Assembly: GCA_946479805.1 (NCBI GenBank)
Contig: CAMLHP010000020.1
Location: 1-22,206 of the forward strand
Reading direction: 5' to 3'
DNA from: an uncultured Gemmatimonadota bacterium
GTDB lineage: Bacteria; Gemmatimonadota; Gemmatimonadetes; Gemmatimonadales; GWC2-71-9
DNA length: 22,206 nt
Each line of letters begins with the position of its first letter. Within the stretch, counting starts at the first letter, position 1. The notes under the pieces were generated by a model. It was not told the origin of the DNA and did no database searches. It saw only the letters and a list, made by a program, of their open reading frames with translations. The translations under genes and the position numbers were made by a program. This document shows positions 8,014 through 14,029 of this stretch, piece after piece.

Positions 8014-8391
8014 ATGAAAACCCTGCTCGGCTATCTCGTGGTCTTCTTCGGCGCCGGCCTCGGCGGCATGATGCGCCATGCGGTCAATCGCATCTCGGCG
8101 TCGGGCGTCGGCTCGTACCCCTGGAACACAGTCGCCGTGAATGTTGCAGGCTCATTTGCCATGGGACTCCTCGCCGGCTGGTGGGCCTTCCGGGGTGATT
8201 CACACCAGACTTTGCGGCTCTTCCTCGCCACCGGTGTGCTGGGCGGCTTCACGACGTTTTCTGCCTTCTCGCTGGACGTTGCGCTCTTGTGGGAGCGCGG
8301 ACGAATCGCGGCCGCCGCCGCGTACGCGGCAGCAACCGTGCTGCTCGCCATCGCGGGACTGTTCCTGGGGCTGGCGCTGATGCGACGCTAG
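8014..8391 (+). CDS. crcB: Fluoride-specific channel/exporter CrcB (Fluc)
   Basis: The 125-residue protein has four hydrophobic helices, the usual length for a Fluc subunit. Signature motifs are present: GAGLGGMMRHAVNR near the N-terminus, PWNTVAVNVAGSFAMG (the conserved Asn in helix 2) and GVLGGFTTFSAFSLD, the Phe-box and TTFS segment that forms the fluoride pathway and the central sodium site. A GAGG-containing leader precedes the ATG. Fluc proteins act as antiparallel dimers that let fluoride leave the cytoplasm. The riboswitch and terminator directly upstream mean expression should rise when fluoride enters the cell. The gene is single, not the paired crcB1/crcB2 form. Confidence 0.96.
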   Translation: MKTLLGYLVVFFGAGLGGMMRHAVNRISASGVGSYPWNTVAVNVAGSFAMGLLAGWWAFRGDSHQTLRLFLATGVLGGFTTFSAFSLDVALLWERGRIAAAAAYAAATVLLAIAGLFLGLALMRR

Positions 8392-8397
8392 CGAGAG

Positions 8398-8403
8398 TAT
8401 TCT
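8398..8403 (+). promoter_or_regulatory. -10-like hexamer close to the start codon (possible leaderless promoter)
   Basis: TATTCT ends 5 nt before the ATG at 8409, directly after the crcB stop. No Shine-Dalgarno sequence is present in the 5 nt between. Confidence 0.3.
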
Positions 8404-8408
8404 TCCGC

Positions 8409-8717
8409 ATGACCCAACCCCTCGCCTGCGACATGACCGCCATACCCGCTGACCAGCGGGAAGCCCATCACGCGCTGGTTCGCCGGATGGTTGACGAGAC
8501 CGCGAAGTCCGTCCAGGAACTGCGCGATGGCTTCGAGCTCCAGTTCGCCGCCAGCGAGTGCTACGCCGTCGCGGAGTGCGTGGGTCGCGAGCGTCTGCGC
8601 TGCCCCCTTCTCGAGTCTGGCCTACTCGTTCCACCCGGCGGCGCGCCGCTGGAGTTGCGACTGAAAGTGGCCGCAGAAGGCGGGGGCCTCATACGAGCTG
8701 AGCTGGGGGTCAGATGA
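8409..8717 (+). CDS. Small conserved-looking cytosolic protein, function unknown
   Basis: The 102-residue protein starts at ATG 8409. It is hydrophilic with no signal or membrane segment. It begins MTQPLACDMTAIPADQREAH, continues with a helical VRRMVDETAKSVQELRDG, then FELQFAASECYAVAECVGRE, RLRCPLLE and an LRLKVAAEGGGLIRAELG strand-helix end. This layout resembles small uncharacterised proteins, sometimes near metal-resistance genes, that carry an ERxCCPF motif; here it reads ERLRCPLL, so one cysteine is replaced. That resemblance is from memory and is weak. Its stop overlaps the start of the next decarboxylase gene (ATGA), so the two are probably co-translated. Nothing else identifies its role. 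Confidence 0.72.
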   Translation: MTQPLACDMTAIPADQREAHHALVRRMVDETAKSVQELRDGFELQFAASECYAVAECVGRERLRCPLLESGLLVPPGGAPLELRLKVAAEGGGLIRAELGVR

Positions 8718-10216
8718 GCGATGCTTCCCGCCCAACCATGGCAGCGGACCCCGAGGAGTTCCGCCGCGCCGGCCACGCGTTGATCGACGAGATTGCCGAG
8801 TTCCTTGAATCGCTCCCAAACCGGCCGCTCACAACCCAAGCCTCGCCGGCGGAGTTGCGGCAAGTCCTGCAAGCGGACCGCCCCCTGCCCGAGAACGGCA
8901 GCGCCATGGGGCCGTTGCTCGCGTCCGCCGCCGAACTGCTGTTCGATCATTCGCTGTTCAATGGCCACCCCCGATTCTTCGGTTACATCACGTCCTCACC
9001 AGCACCGATAGGGATGCTGGCCGACCTGCTCGCCACAGCGGTCAACCCCAATGTCGGCGCCAATCAGCTCTCGCCGATGGCCACGGAGATCGAGATCCAG
9101 GCCGTGCGCTGGATCGCCGAACTGATCGGGTACCCCACGCCGACCGGTGGCCTCTTCGTCAGCGGCGGCAACATGGCCAACATGGTCGCGCTGTTCGCGG
9201 CACGGGCGGCCGCTGCCAGCTGGGATGTGCGGTCGGAGGGGGTCGGAGCGGGGGACGCTCGCCAGCTCGTCGTCTATGCCACACAGGAGACCCACACCTG
9301 GCTCCAGAAGGCCACCGACCTCGCGGGCCTCGGAACTTCATCGATCCGGTGGATTCCAGCGGACAGTGCCCAGCGGATGGACCCCGCAGCATTGCGCGCC
9401 GCGATAGATGAAGACCGGGAGGCGGGGAAGCTCCCCATGATGGCCGTGGGCACCGCCGGCACTGTGAGCACCGGAGCAGTGGATCCGCTGGGCGACATCG
9501 CTGCCATCTGCCGTGACACCGGCACCTGGTTTCATGTGGACGGCGCCTACGGCGCGCTGGCGGCGGCGGTGCCTGGAACACCGCCCGAGCTTCGCCACCT
9601 GGCCAAGGCCGATTCTGTTGCGGTGGATCCGCACAAGTGGCTCTACATGCCGATGGAGGCGGGTTGCGTGCTGGTGCGGGACCCCGAAACGCTGCGCAAT
9701 GCGTTCGCGTATCACCCTCCCTACTACCACTTCGGCGAAGCGGTCCTCAATTTCGTCGATTATGGTCCCCAGAACTCGCGTGGATTTCGCGCGCTCAAGG
9801 TCTGGCTGGCCCTGCAGCAGGCGGGGCGAAGGGGCTACGTGGCGATGATGCAGGAGGACATGCGGCTGAGCCAGCGATTCCATCGACTGATAGGTGCGCA
9901 CGCCGAGCTGGAGGCCCTGACCCAGAGCCTGAGCATCAACACCTTCCGCTACGTGCCACCGGAACTGCGCGACCGCAAGGACGAGCCCGGCACGGCCGAG
10001 TACCTGAACTCTCTGAGCCAGAAACTACTTGACATGATCCAGCGCTCGGGCGATGCCTTCGTTTCGAATGCGGTGCTGGATGGCCGCTACTTGCTGAGGG
10101 CATGCATCGTCAACTTCAACACCACCGAGGCGGACATCGACGCAATGCCGGAGCTGGTCGCGCGGCTGGGCCGGGAGCTGCACGCAGAACTGCAAGTTGA
10201 GGGATCGACGGTATAG
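8714..10216 (+). CDS. Aromatic-L-amino-acid-decarboxylase-like PLP enzyme (group II)
   Basis: The 500-residue protein has the group II decarboxylase fold, about the family's usual 480-500 residues. The opening FRRAGHALIDEIAEFLESL is the N-terminal helix, HPRFFGYITSSPAPIGMLAD matches the substrate-cleft segment, and GGLFVSGGNMANMVALFAAR binds the PLP phosphate. His194 (ETHTWLQKA) should stack on the cofactor, Asp276 (HVDGAYGAL) should bind the ring nitrogen, and Lys308 (VDPHKWLYMPMEAG) is the PLP lysine. It is clearly distinct in sequence from the tyrosine-decarboxylase-type enzyme upstream. The N-terminus overlaps the 102-residue gene by ATGA. Likely product: an aromatic or related amine; the substrate is not deducible. 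It is the last gene of the plus-strand run before a convergent repeat. Confidence 0.88.
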   Translation: MSDASRPTMAADPEEFRRAGHALIDEIAEFLESLPNRPLTTQASPAELRQVLQADRPLPENGSAMGPLLASAAELLFDHSLFNGHPRFFGYITSSPAPIGMLADLLATAVNPNVGANQLSPMATEIEIQAVRWIAELIGYPTPTGGLFVSGGNMANMVALFAARAAAASWDVRSEGVGAGDARQLVVYATQETHTWLQKATDLAGLGTSSIRWIPADSAQRMDPAALRAAIDEDREAGKLPMMAVGTAGTVSTGAVDPLGDIAAICRDTGTWFHVDGAYGALAAAVPGTPPELRHLAKADSVAVDPHKWLYMPMEAGCVLVRDPETLRNAFAYHPPYYHFGEAVLNFVDYGPQNSRGFRALKVWLALQQAGRRGYVAMMQEDMRLSQRFHRLIGAHAELEALTQSLSINTFRYVPPELRDRKDEPGTAEYLNSLSQKLLDMIQRSGDAFVSNAVLDGRYLLRACIVNFNTTEADIDAMPELVARLGRELHAELQVEGSTV

Positions 10217-10235
10217 CCGAAAGCGATACTAACCG

Positions 10236-10434
10236 CGGATACATGAAGAAAAGCCACCACGGAGACACGGAGTTCACGGAGTTACACGGAGAACTGCCAT
10301 TTGTTGTGGGTGCCATTTTCCCGGCAACGTCGCTTTGAGGCTCACCCACAAATCCAATAGCTCGATACCTCCGTGAACTCCGTGTCTCCGTGGTTGCTGT
10401 TGCTGTACTTCGCGTCCTTCCTGCCTTCGTGGTG
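10236..10434. repeat. CACGGAG-type intergenic long inverted repeat
   Basis: A perfect 25-bp inverted repeat links 10257-10281 with 10369-10393. The left arm is built of CACGGAG units (10258, 10266 and 10275, with a fourth at 10285) spaced 8-10 bp. An inner imperfect pair, ATTTGTTGTGGGTG (10299-10312) with CACCCACAAAT (10343-10353), extends the hairpin. The right flank continues as TTCGCGTCCTTCCTGCCTTCGTGGTGAAAAAG, quoted only as its style: a CTTCGTGGTGAA end. Similar CACGGAG/CACAGAG elements are, from memory, common between genes in several phyla, with no settled function. It lies between convergent genes and contains no reading frame. Outer limits are approximate. Confidence 0.85.
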
Positions 10435-10442
10435 AAAAAGCG

Positions 10443-11027
10443 TCAGCCAAGCACCCCGCAAGCTATCCTGTCGCCCGAGTTGCCCGAGGGATCGGTGCGA
10501 TAGTCGTCGGCTCCCTGGTGGACCACCACCGCGGCGCCGTCGGCATCCATCACACCGTTCTCGCCCTGGAGCATTCCGCCAGGTGTTACCTGCTGGATGG
10601 TGGCCATGCTGTCGGCTCCAACGGTGAGGTTGGAGAGGTCTCCTGCATGGGGGCCCTTGGGGTTGTCGGTCCCGTGTTCCCGGTTTTCAGGGTTCCAGTG
10701 GTCCCCGGCCGATGCAAAGTCCGGCCCCTCACACGAACCTGCGGTGTGGATGTGGATGGCGTGCTCGCCGGGCGCGACACCGTGGAGCATGCCGCTCAGC
10801 GAAACCCCGCCTTCGCCCTCGGTCACCGCGAGGCTTCCAAGTGTGACCCCCCGGGCGTCGCGCACTTCCGCAGAGAACGTGGCAGGAGCTGCGGCCGTGG
10901 CGGCCGCTGACGCACCGTCAGTGGCGAGCGTATCAGCTGCCCGGTTGTCAGCTGGAGTGCAGCCAGCCACCGCCACGATCGCGGCGATGGCGGCTGCGGA
11001 AAAAGCGTGTCTTGAGGTGAAGAACAT
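10443..11027 (-). CDS. sodC: Cu/Zn superoxide dismutase, lipoprotein
   Basis: The 194-residue protein begins with a hydrophobic signal and a lipobox AVAGC (Cys23), so it should be lipid-anchored outside the cytoplasm. An Ala/Thr-rich linker to about residue 50 is followed by a complete Cu/Zn SOD domain. Copper ligands are His92, His94, His110 (bridging) and His170. Zinc ligands are His110, His118, His127 and Asp130. Cys99 (TAGSC) and Cys190 (IACGV) form the conserved disulfide, and Arg187 (GDRIAC) guides superoxide. Spacing matches bacterial SodC, and all key residues are present. It is the last gene of the minus-strand doxX-cupin-DsbA remnant series, 18 bp after the remnant. It probably removes superoxide at the cell envelope. 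Confidence 0.95.
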   Translation of the reverse strand: MFFTSRHAFSAAAIAAIVAVAGCTPADNRAADTLATDGASAAATAAAPATFSAEVRDARGVTLGSLAVTEGEGGVSLSGMLHGVAPGEHAIHIHTAGSCEGPDFASAGDHWNPENREHGTDNPKGPHAGDLSNLTVGADSMATIQQVTPGGMLQGENGVMDADGAAVVVHQGADDYRTDPSGNSGDRIACGVLG

Positions 11028-11045
11028 GTATTCCCCGCTTCCCAG

Positions 11046-11244
11046 TCAGGAATTGATGGAGCAGGCTCCGTCCGCGCAGCAGCCGTCTTCCTGCTCCTGC
11101 GTGGCGCCGGCGTGGTGCCGGGCCTCCTGCAGCATAGTCACAAATGCCGAAACTGGCTGTGCGTCCTGGATCACATGCTCTCCCCCGAAGGCAAACGTGG
11201 GTACGGCGCGAATTCCCATGAGGTGGGCCTCCCCGGCCGGGTCA
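11046..11244 (-). pseudogene. 3' remnant of a DsbA/FrnE-like thioredoxin-fold gene
   Basis: The frame from about 11244 to 11046 encodes AGEAHLMGIRAVPTFAFGGE and then HVIQDAQPVSAFVTMLQEAR, the C-terminal third of a DsbA/FrnE-type protein. It includes the cis-proline loop (RAVPTF), the following strand and the last helix, then a Cys-rich end DGCCADGACSINS that resembles intact C-termini of this family. The CxxC active site and the helical insertion are missing. The cupin gene stop lies exactly at the upstream edge. The remnant could be translated as 57 residues from ATG 11219, or the coupled ATGA at 11245 would read a different frame. It is most simply the remains of a deletion that joined two genes. 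Confidence 0.72.
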
Positions 11245-11613
11245 TGCGTGCCCTGCGACCTCCCCCTTGGCACGCTGCCGCAGGCCGTCAGCGTGTTCGG
11301 GCGGGCTGTAGAGCGTATACAGCCGGAGGGGCACATCCCTGGAGGTGTTGATGAGGTTGTGCTCCACCCCGGCCGGAATCACCACCGCGCTGCCCGCGCC
11401 TAGCGGCTGTTCCTTCCCGGCGAGCCGGGCGACGCCTGTCCCTGCTTCGATCCTGATGAACTGGTCATGGCCATCGTGGGTCTCCAGCCCGATGTCCTCA
11501 CCGGGCTGCAGCGTCATCAGCACCAGCTGGAGGCTGGGACCGGTGAAGAGCACATGCCGGAAATCCTCGTTCGCAAGCGTGTCGCGCTCGATGTTTGTGA
11601 TGTAGCCGCTCAT
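11242..11613 (-). CDS. Small single-domain cupin protein
   Basis: The 123-residue protein has a strong AAGGAGGAG ribosome-binding site just before ATG 11613. It is a single RmlC-like cupin. Motif 1 reads LQPGEDIGLETHDGHDQFIRIEAG (quoted in part), with metal-ligand candidates His46, His49 and Gln51 (usually Glu or Gln). Motif 2 reads IPAGVEHNLINTS, with His85. The family member type continues into LYTLYSPPEHADG and then usually a Lys/Asp-rich tail ending in a conserved FDG segment; here it stops at GEVAGHA, so the C-terminus looks shortened at the junction with the DsbA remnant. The core barrel is complete and may still fold and bind metal. It lies 27 bp downstream of doxX in the same direction. 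Confidence 0.87.
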   Translation of the reverse strand: MSGYITNIERDTLANEDFRHVLFTGPSLQLVLMTLQPGEDIGLETHDGHDQFIRIEAGTGVARLAGKEQPLGAGSAVVIPAGVEHNLINTSRDVPLRLYTLYSPPEHADGLRQRAKGEVAGHA

Positions 11614-11640
11614 GACTCTCCTCCTTGGGTTACGGGTGGC

Positions 11641-12210
11641 TCAGGCTGCTGCGGCGCCGGCCGCCTCTGAATGGCTCCCGAGGCCCGCCTCTTCGGCGGC
11701 CGGAGCCTGCCGCCGGATTGCGAGGTTGAGCAGGCCGCCGGCCACACCGAGCGCCAGCACCGACCAGACGAAGACGGGGTTGAACGACAGGCCCAGTGCA
11801 GCGTCCAGCGACCGAACGCCGGGGCCGGTGAGCCCCAATGCCAGCGCTATTGAAGCATAGACCAGTGGAACCTCGAATCCACCGGTGGTGTAGAACACTC
11901 CCTTGCCCCAGTGCACCGTGGCGGCGGCGACGATCATCACCGCGACAATCATGGCGGGGCCGATCGGGCCCAGCAGGCCCAGCGCGATGAGCAGGCCACC
12001 CATGACTTCACTCAGCGACGCGGCGTAGGCGAACGGCTTGCCCGGACGGAAGCCGAGCTGCTCGAAGAAGCCGGCGGTGCCCTTGATGCCGTGGCCACCG
12101 AACCAGCCAAAGAGCTTCTGGGATCCATGGCCAATGAGCATGGCGCCCAGGACCAGGCGGGCTATCAGGAGCCCGGTATCGAGAGTTGCAGGAGCGATGG
12201 CTTGAGACAT
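11641..12210 (-). CDS. DoxX family membrane protein
   Basis: The 189-residue protein starts at ATG 12210 with GAGG about 12 nt upstream; an upstream in-frame start at 12285 lies inside the promoter and is rejected. It is a four-helix DoxX protein. Signature segments are ARLVLGAMLIGHGSQKLFGWFGGHG near residues 15-39 (quoted in part), the GTAGFFEQLGF segment, and GKPFAYAASLSEVMGGLLIALG. The C-terminal third has further hydrophobic segments and an Ala/Glu tail. DoxX relatives act in thiosulfate:quinone reduction in archaea and in a mycobacterial membrane oxidoreductase complex with superoxide dismutase. The sodC gene downstream fits that kind of context, but a direct link is inference. It is first in its operon. 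Confidence 0.9.
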   Translation of the reverse strand: MSQAIAPATLDTGLLIARLVLGAMLIGHGSQKLFGWFGGHGIKGTAGFFEQLGFRPGKPFAYAASLSEVMGGLLIALGLLGPIGPAMIVAVMIVAAATVHWGKGVFYTTGGFEVPLVYASIALALGLTGPGVRSLDAALGLSFNPVFVWSVLALGVAGGLLNLAIRRQAPAAEEAGLGSHSEAAGAAAA

Positions 12211-12254
12211 GGGACTAACCTCTTCAGAATGGGATATGGGACTGCCCAACGCCC

Positions 12255-12272
12255 TGATAATAGATGTTATCA
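12255..12272. promoter_or_regulatory. Palindromic candidate operator overlapping the doxX promoter
   Basis: TGATAATAGATGTTATCA has perfect 6-bp arms (TGATAA and TTATCA) around a 6-bp centre. It covers the -10 hexamer and part of the spacer of the doxX promoter, so a bound protein would block RNA polymerase. The size suits a dimeric repressor; the protein is unknown and no regulator gene is adjacent. Confidence 0.55.
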
Positions 12273-12285
12273 CACTATTTGTCAA
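12257..12285 (-). promoter_or_regulatory. Near-consensus sigma-70 promoter of the doxX operon
   Basis: On the minus strand the -35 is TTGACA (12285-12280) and the -10 is TATTAT (12262-12257), separated by exactly 17 bp. Transcription would start near 12250, leaving a leader of about 40 nt with an AAGAGG-type ribosome-binding site before ATG 12210. The site is a marked AT-rich island in GC-rich surroundings and is the best promoter match in the window. Confidence 0.82.
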
Positions 12286-12314
12286 GACACCTGTAACCGG
12301 GGCCCTGTCGGCCC

Positions 12315-12320
12315 TATCTT
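12315..12320 (+). promoter_or_regulatory. -10-like hexamer close to the start codon (possible leaderless promoter)
   Basis: TATCTT ends 6 nt before the ATG at 12327 with no ribosome-binding site between. TGTAAC (12292-12297) sits 17 bp upstream as a poor -35. Confidence 0.33.
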
Positions 12321-12326
12321 GGCTCC

Positions 12327-13940
12327 ATGCCCAGCCCCACTACTCCAATGACCGCCCCTGACCGCAACTCGGACGAGGCCCGCCAGCGGATCCGCCACGC
12401 CCTGCTTTCGGCCACCAAGGTCGCGGTCGGCACCCACGCCGGTGAGGAGGTCCGGGTCCGGATGATGCACCCCGGTGCCTGGCTTCCTGAAGATCCCGCG
12501 GCCCGCCCCGTGGTGTACCTCGCGTCGATGAAGACCGACCCCAAGATCCGGGAGATGACTGCCCGGCCCGAAGTCGCGCTCTTGTTGCATGAGTCGCCCA
12601 CCGGCGAGGAGCATACCAGTTGGGAGATGGAGATCACCGGCCGCGCCGAGGTGGTCCGCGATTCCGATGAGCGCGAGCGCGCCAAGCAGGCCACCATGCG
12701 CACCTCGTCGATCGTCCAGTACCTCAATTCGACCGACCAGGTCGACCTGCTTGCGTTCGTCCGGGTGACACCGCGGTTCATGAAGCACCGGGTGTTCGGT
12801 GAGATCGTGGCAGGGCGGCCACCATCGATACTGGACTTCGCCGAGACCGCTGGCGACCGGCCCGGCGATTGGGCCCTGCTCACCCGCAAGTTGGCGGTAT
12901 GGAAGGAAACGGTGCGCTGGGCCTCGCTCACCGCGAGCGCGGCCTCGGTGGTGGTCGGCGTCGCCGCTTCGTTCGCCGCCACGGGAGTGGTGAACTGGAG
13001 TTGGGCGATACTGACGCTCATCGCGGCGGTATCGCTTCAAGCGTGCACCAACATCAAGAACGATCTCGATGACCAGTTGAGCGGTGCAGACGACCTGAAC
13101 CGCACGCCGATACTCGGGCTCACGGGCGGATCGCGTGTGCTCCAGCGAGGACTCTCCACCCGGGCCGACCTGCTGGTGGCCACGCTCGAGTTCGGAGTCC
13201 TGAGCGCCGCGATCGGACTCTACTTTGCGCTGTCAGGGCGACCGGCGGTGATCCTGTTCGGACTGGGCGGACTGGCCGTCGGCTGGGTCTATACCGGGCC
13301 TCCCTTCCGGCTGGCCAATCGGGGGCTCGGCGAGCTGGCTGTTGCGGTTGCTTTCGGCGTGGGTATCGTGTGCGGGACCGCCTACGTCCAGACCGGCGCT
13401 GTGCCAGCGGTCGCGCTTGCGGCCTCGATTCCGGTTTCACTGCTGGTGGCGCTGATCCTGTTCATCAACGGATTTCAGGATGCCGCCAGTGATTCGCAGG
13501 TATCCAAGCGAACCATGGTGGTACGAATGGGACTGGAGCGCGCCAGCCGGTTCTACCCGGTGCTGGCGGCCTCAGCTGCGATTGCGCTGGTCGTGCTGGT
13601 GCTGCTTGGAATGCTGCCGAAGCTGGCGCTGCTTGGCCTGGCAGGGTTCCCGCTCTTCTTCCGGGCCACGGGAGTCGTGCGCCGCCACTTCAGCCAGCCG
13701 ATGGAACTGGTGCCGGCCAATGCCTTCACGGTAGTGGGGCATCTCGCCAGCTCGCTCGCACTCGCGGTGGGACTGGTGTGGACCGGCATGGGCGGAGGCA
13801 TGCAGCCGGGGGTGCTGGTGGCGGCGGCGGCCGGGCTCGTCACCCTGCTGTACTACAACCGATCGATCGGCCGACTGGCGGCGGCGTTCTACGGGGTTCG
13901 GGATGCGGTGACTTCAAAAGCGGGAACTACAACTGCGTAA
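12327..13940 (+). CDS. Fusion of a PNPOx-like split-barrel domain with a MenA/UbiA-type prenyltransferase
   Basis: The 537-residue protein joins two domains without a frame break. Residues about 17-165 form an FMN- or F420-type split barrel of the general-stress/PNPOx kind: RIRHALLSATKVAVGTHAG, VVYLASMKTDPKIREMTARP, VALLLHES and WEMEITGRAEVV. Residues about 185-525 form a UbiA-superfamily prenyltransferase with around eight or nine hydrophobic helices. Its first Mg-diphosphate motif is N242-N245-D246-D249-D255 (TNIKNDLDDQLSGAD) and its second is N381-D385-D389-K394-T396 (NGFQDAASDSQVSKRT). The VGWVYTGPPFRLANRGLGEL loop is MenA-like. Inferred role: prenylation of a quinone-type or aromatic acceptor, with the barrel acting in redox or cofactor binding. 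The last residues, GTTTA, come from a repeat that also supplies the stop codon. Confidence 0.87.
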   Translation: MPSPTTPMTAPDRNSDEARQRIRHALLSATKVAVGTHAGEEVRVRMMHPGAWLPEDPAARPVVYLASMKTDPKIREMTARPEVALLLHESPTGEEHTSWEMEITGRAEVVRDSDERERAKQATMRTSSIVQYLNSTDQVDLLAFVRVTPRFMKHRVFGEIVAGRPPSILDFAETAGDRPGDWALLTRKLAVWKETVRWASLTASAASVVVGVAASFAATGVVNWSWAILTLIAAVSLQACTNIKNDLDDQLSGADDLNRTPILGLTGGSRVLQRGLSTRADLLVATLEFGVLSAAIGLYFALSGRPAVILFGLGGLAVGWVYTGPPFRLANRGLGELAVAVAFGVGIVCGTAYVQTGAVPAVALAASIPVSLLVALILFINGFQDAASDSQVSKRTMVVRMGLERASRFYPVLAASAAIALVVLVLLGMLPKLALLGLAGFPLFFRATGVVRRHFSQPMELVPANAFTVVGHLASSLALAVGLVWTGMGGGMQPGVLVAAAAGLVTLLYYNRSIGRLAAAFYGVRDAVTSKAGTTTA

Positions 13941-14023
13941 GAGGGAACTACAACTGCGTAAACGGGAAGCTGACGCCCGTTCACGCGGTTGCACTGCCGG
14001 CTCACGCGTCTGCAGTTCCGCAG
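13919..14023. repeat. GCGTGAACGGG-family palindromic repeat, copy A
   Basis: Two direct copies of GGGAACTACAACTGCGTAA lie at 13922-13940 and 13943-13961. The second runs into a hairpin: CAACTGCGTAAACGGG (13951-13966) against CCCGTTCACGCGGTTG (13976-13991), with a 9-nt loop and 14 of 16 positions matching. Further related units in the opposite direction follow to about 14023 (CTCACGCGTCTGCAGTTCCGC). The first direct repeat encodes the C-terminus and TAA stop of the fusion gene. The element lies between convergent genes. Confidence 0.83.
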
Positions 14024-14029
14024 ATGATT

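Noticed and set aside
11245..11336. Upstream extension of the DsbA-like frame into the cupin gene
   Set aside because: The residues before AGEAHLMG do not look like a thioredoxin fold and are a shadow of the cupin reading frame.
12279..12320. TTGTCA (12279-12284) as a -35 for the fusion gene
   Set aside because: Its distance to TATCTT is 30 bp, far too long; the same bases are the -35 of the opposite doxX promoter.
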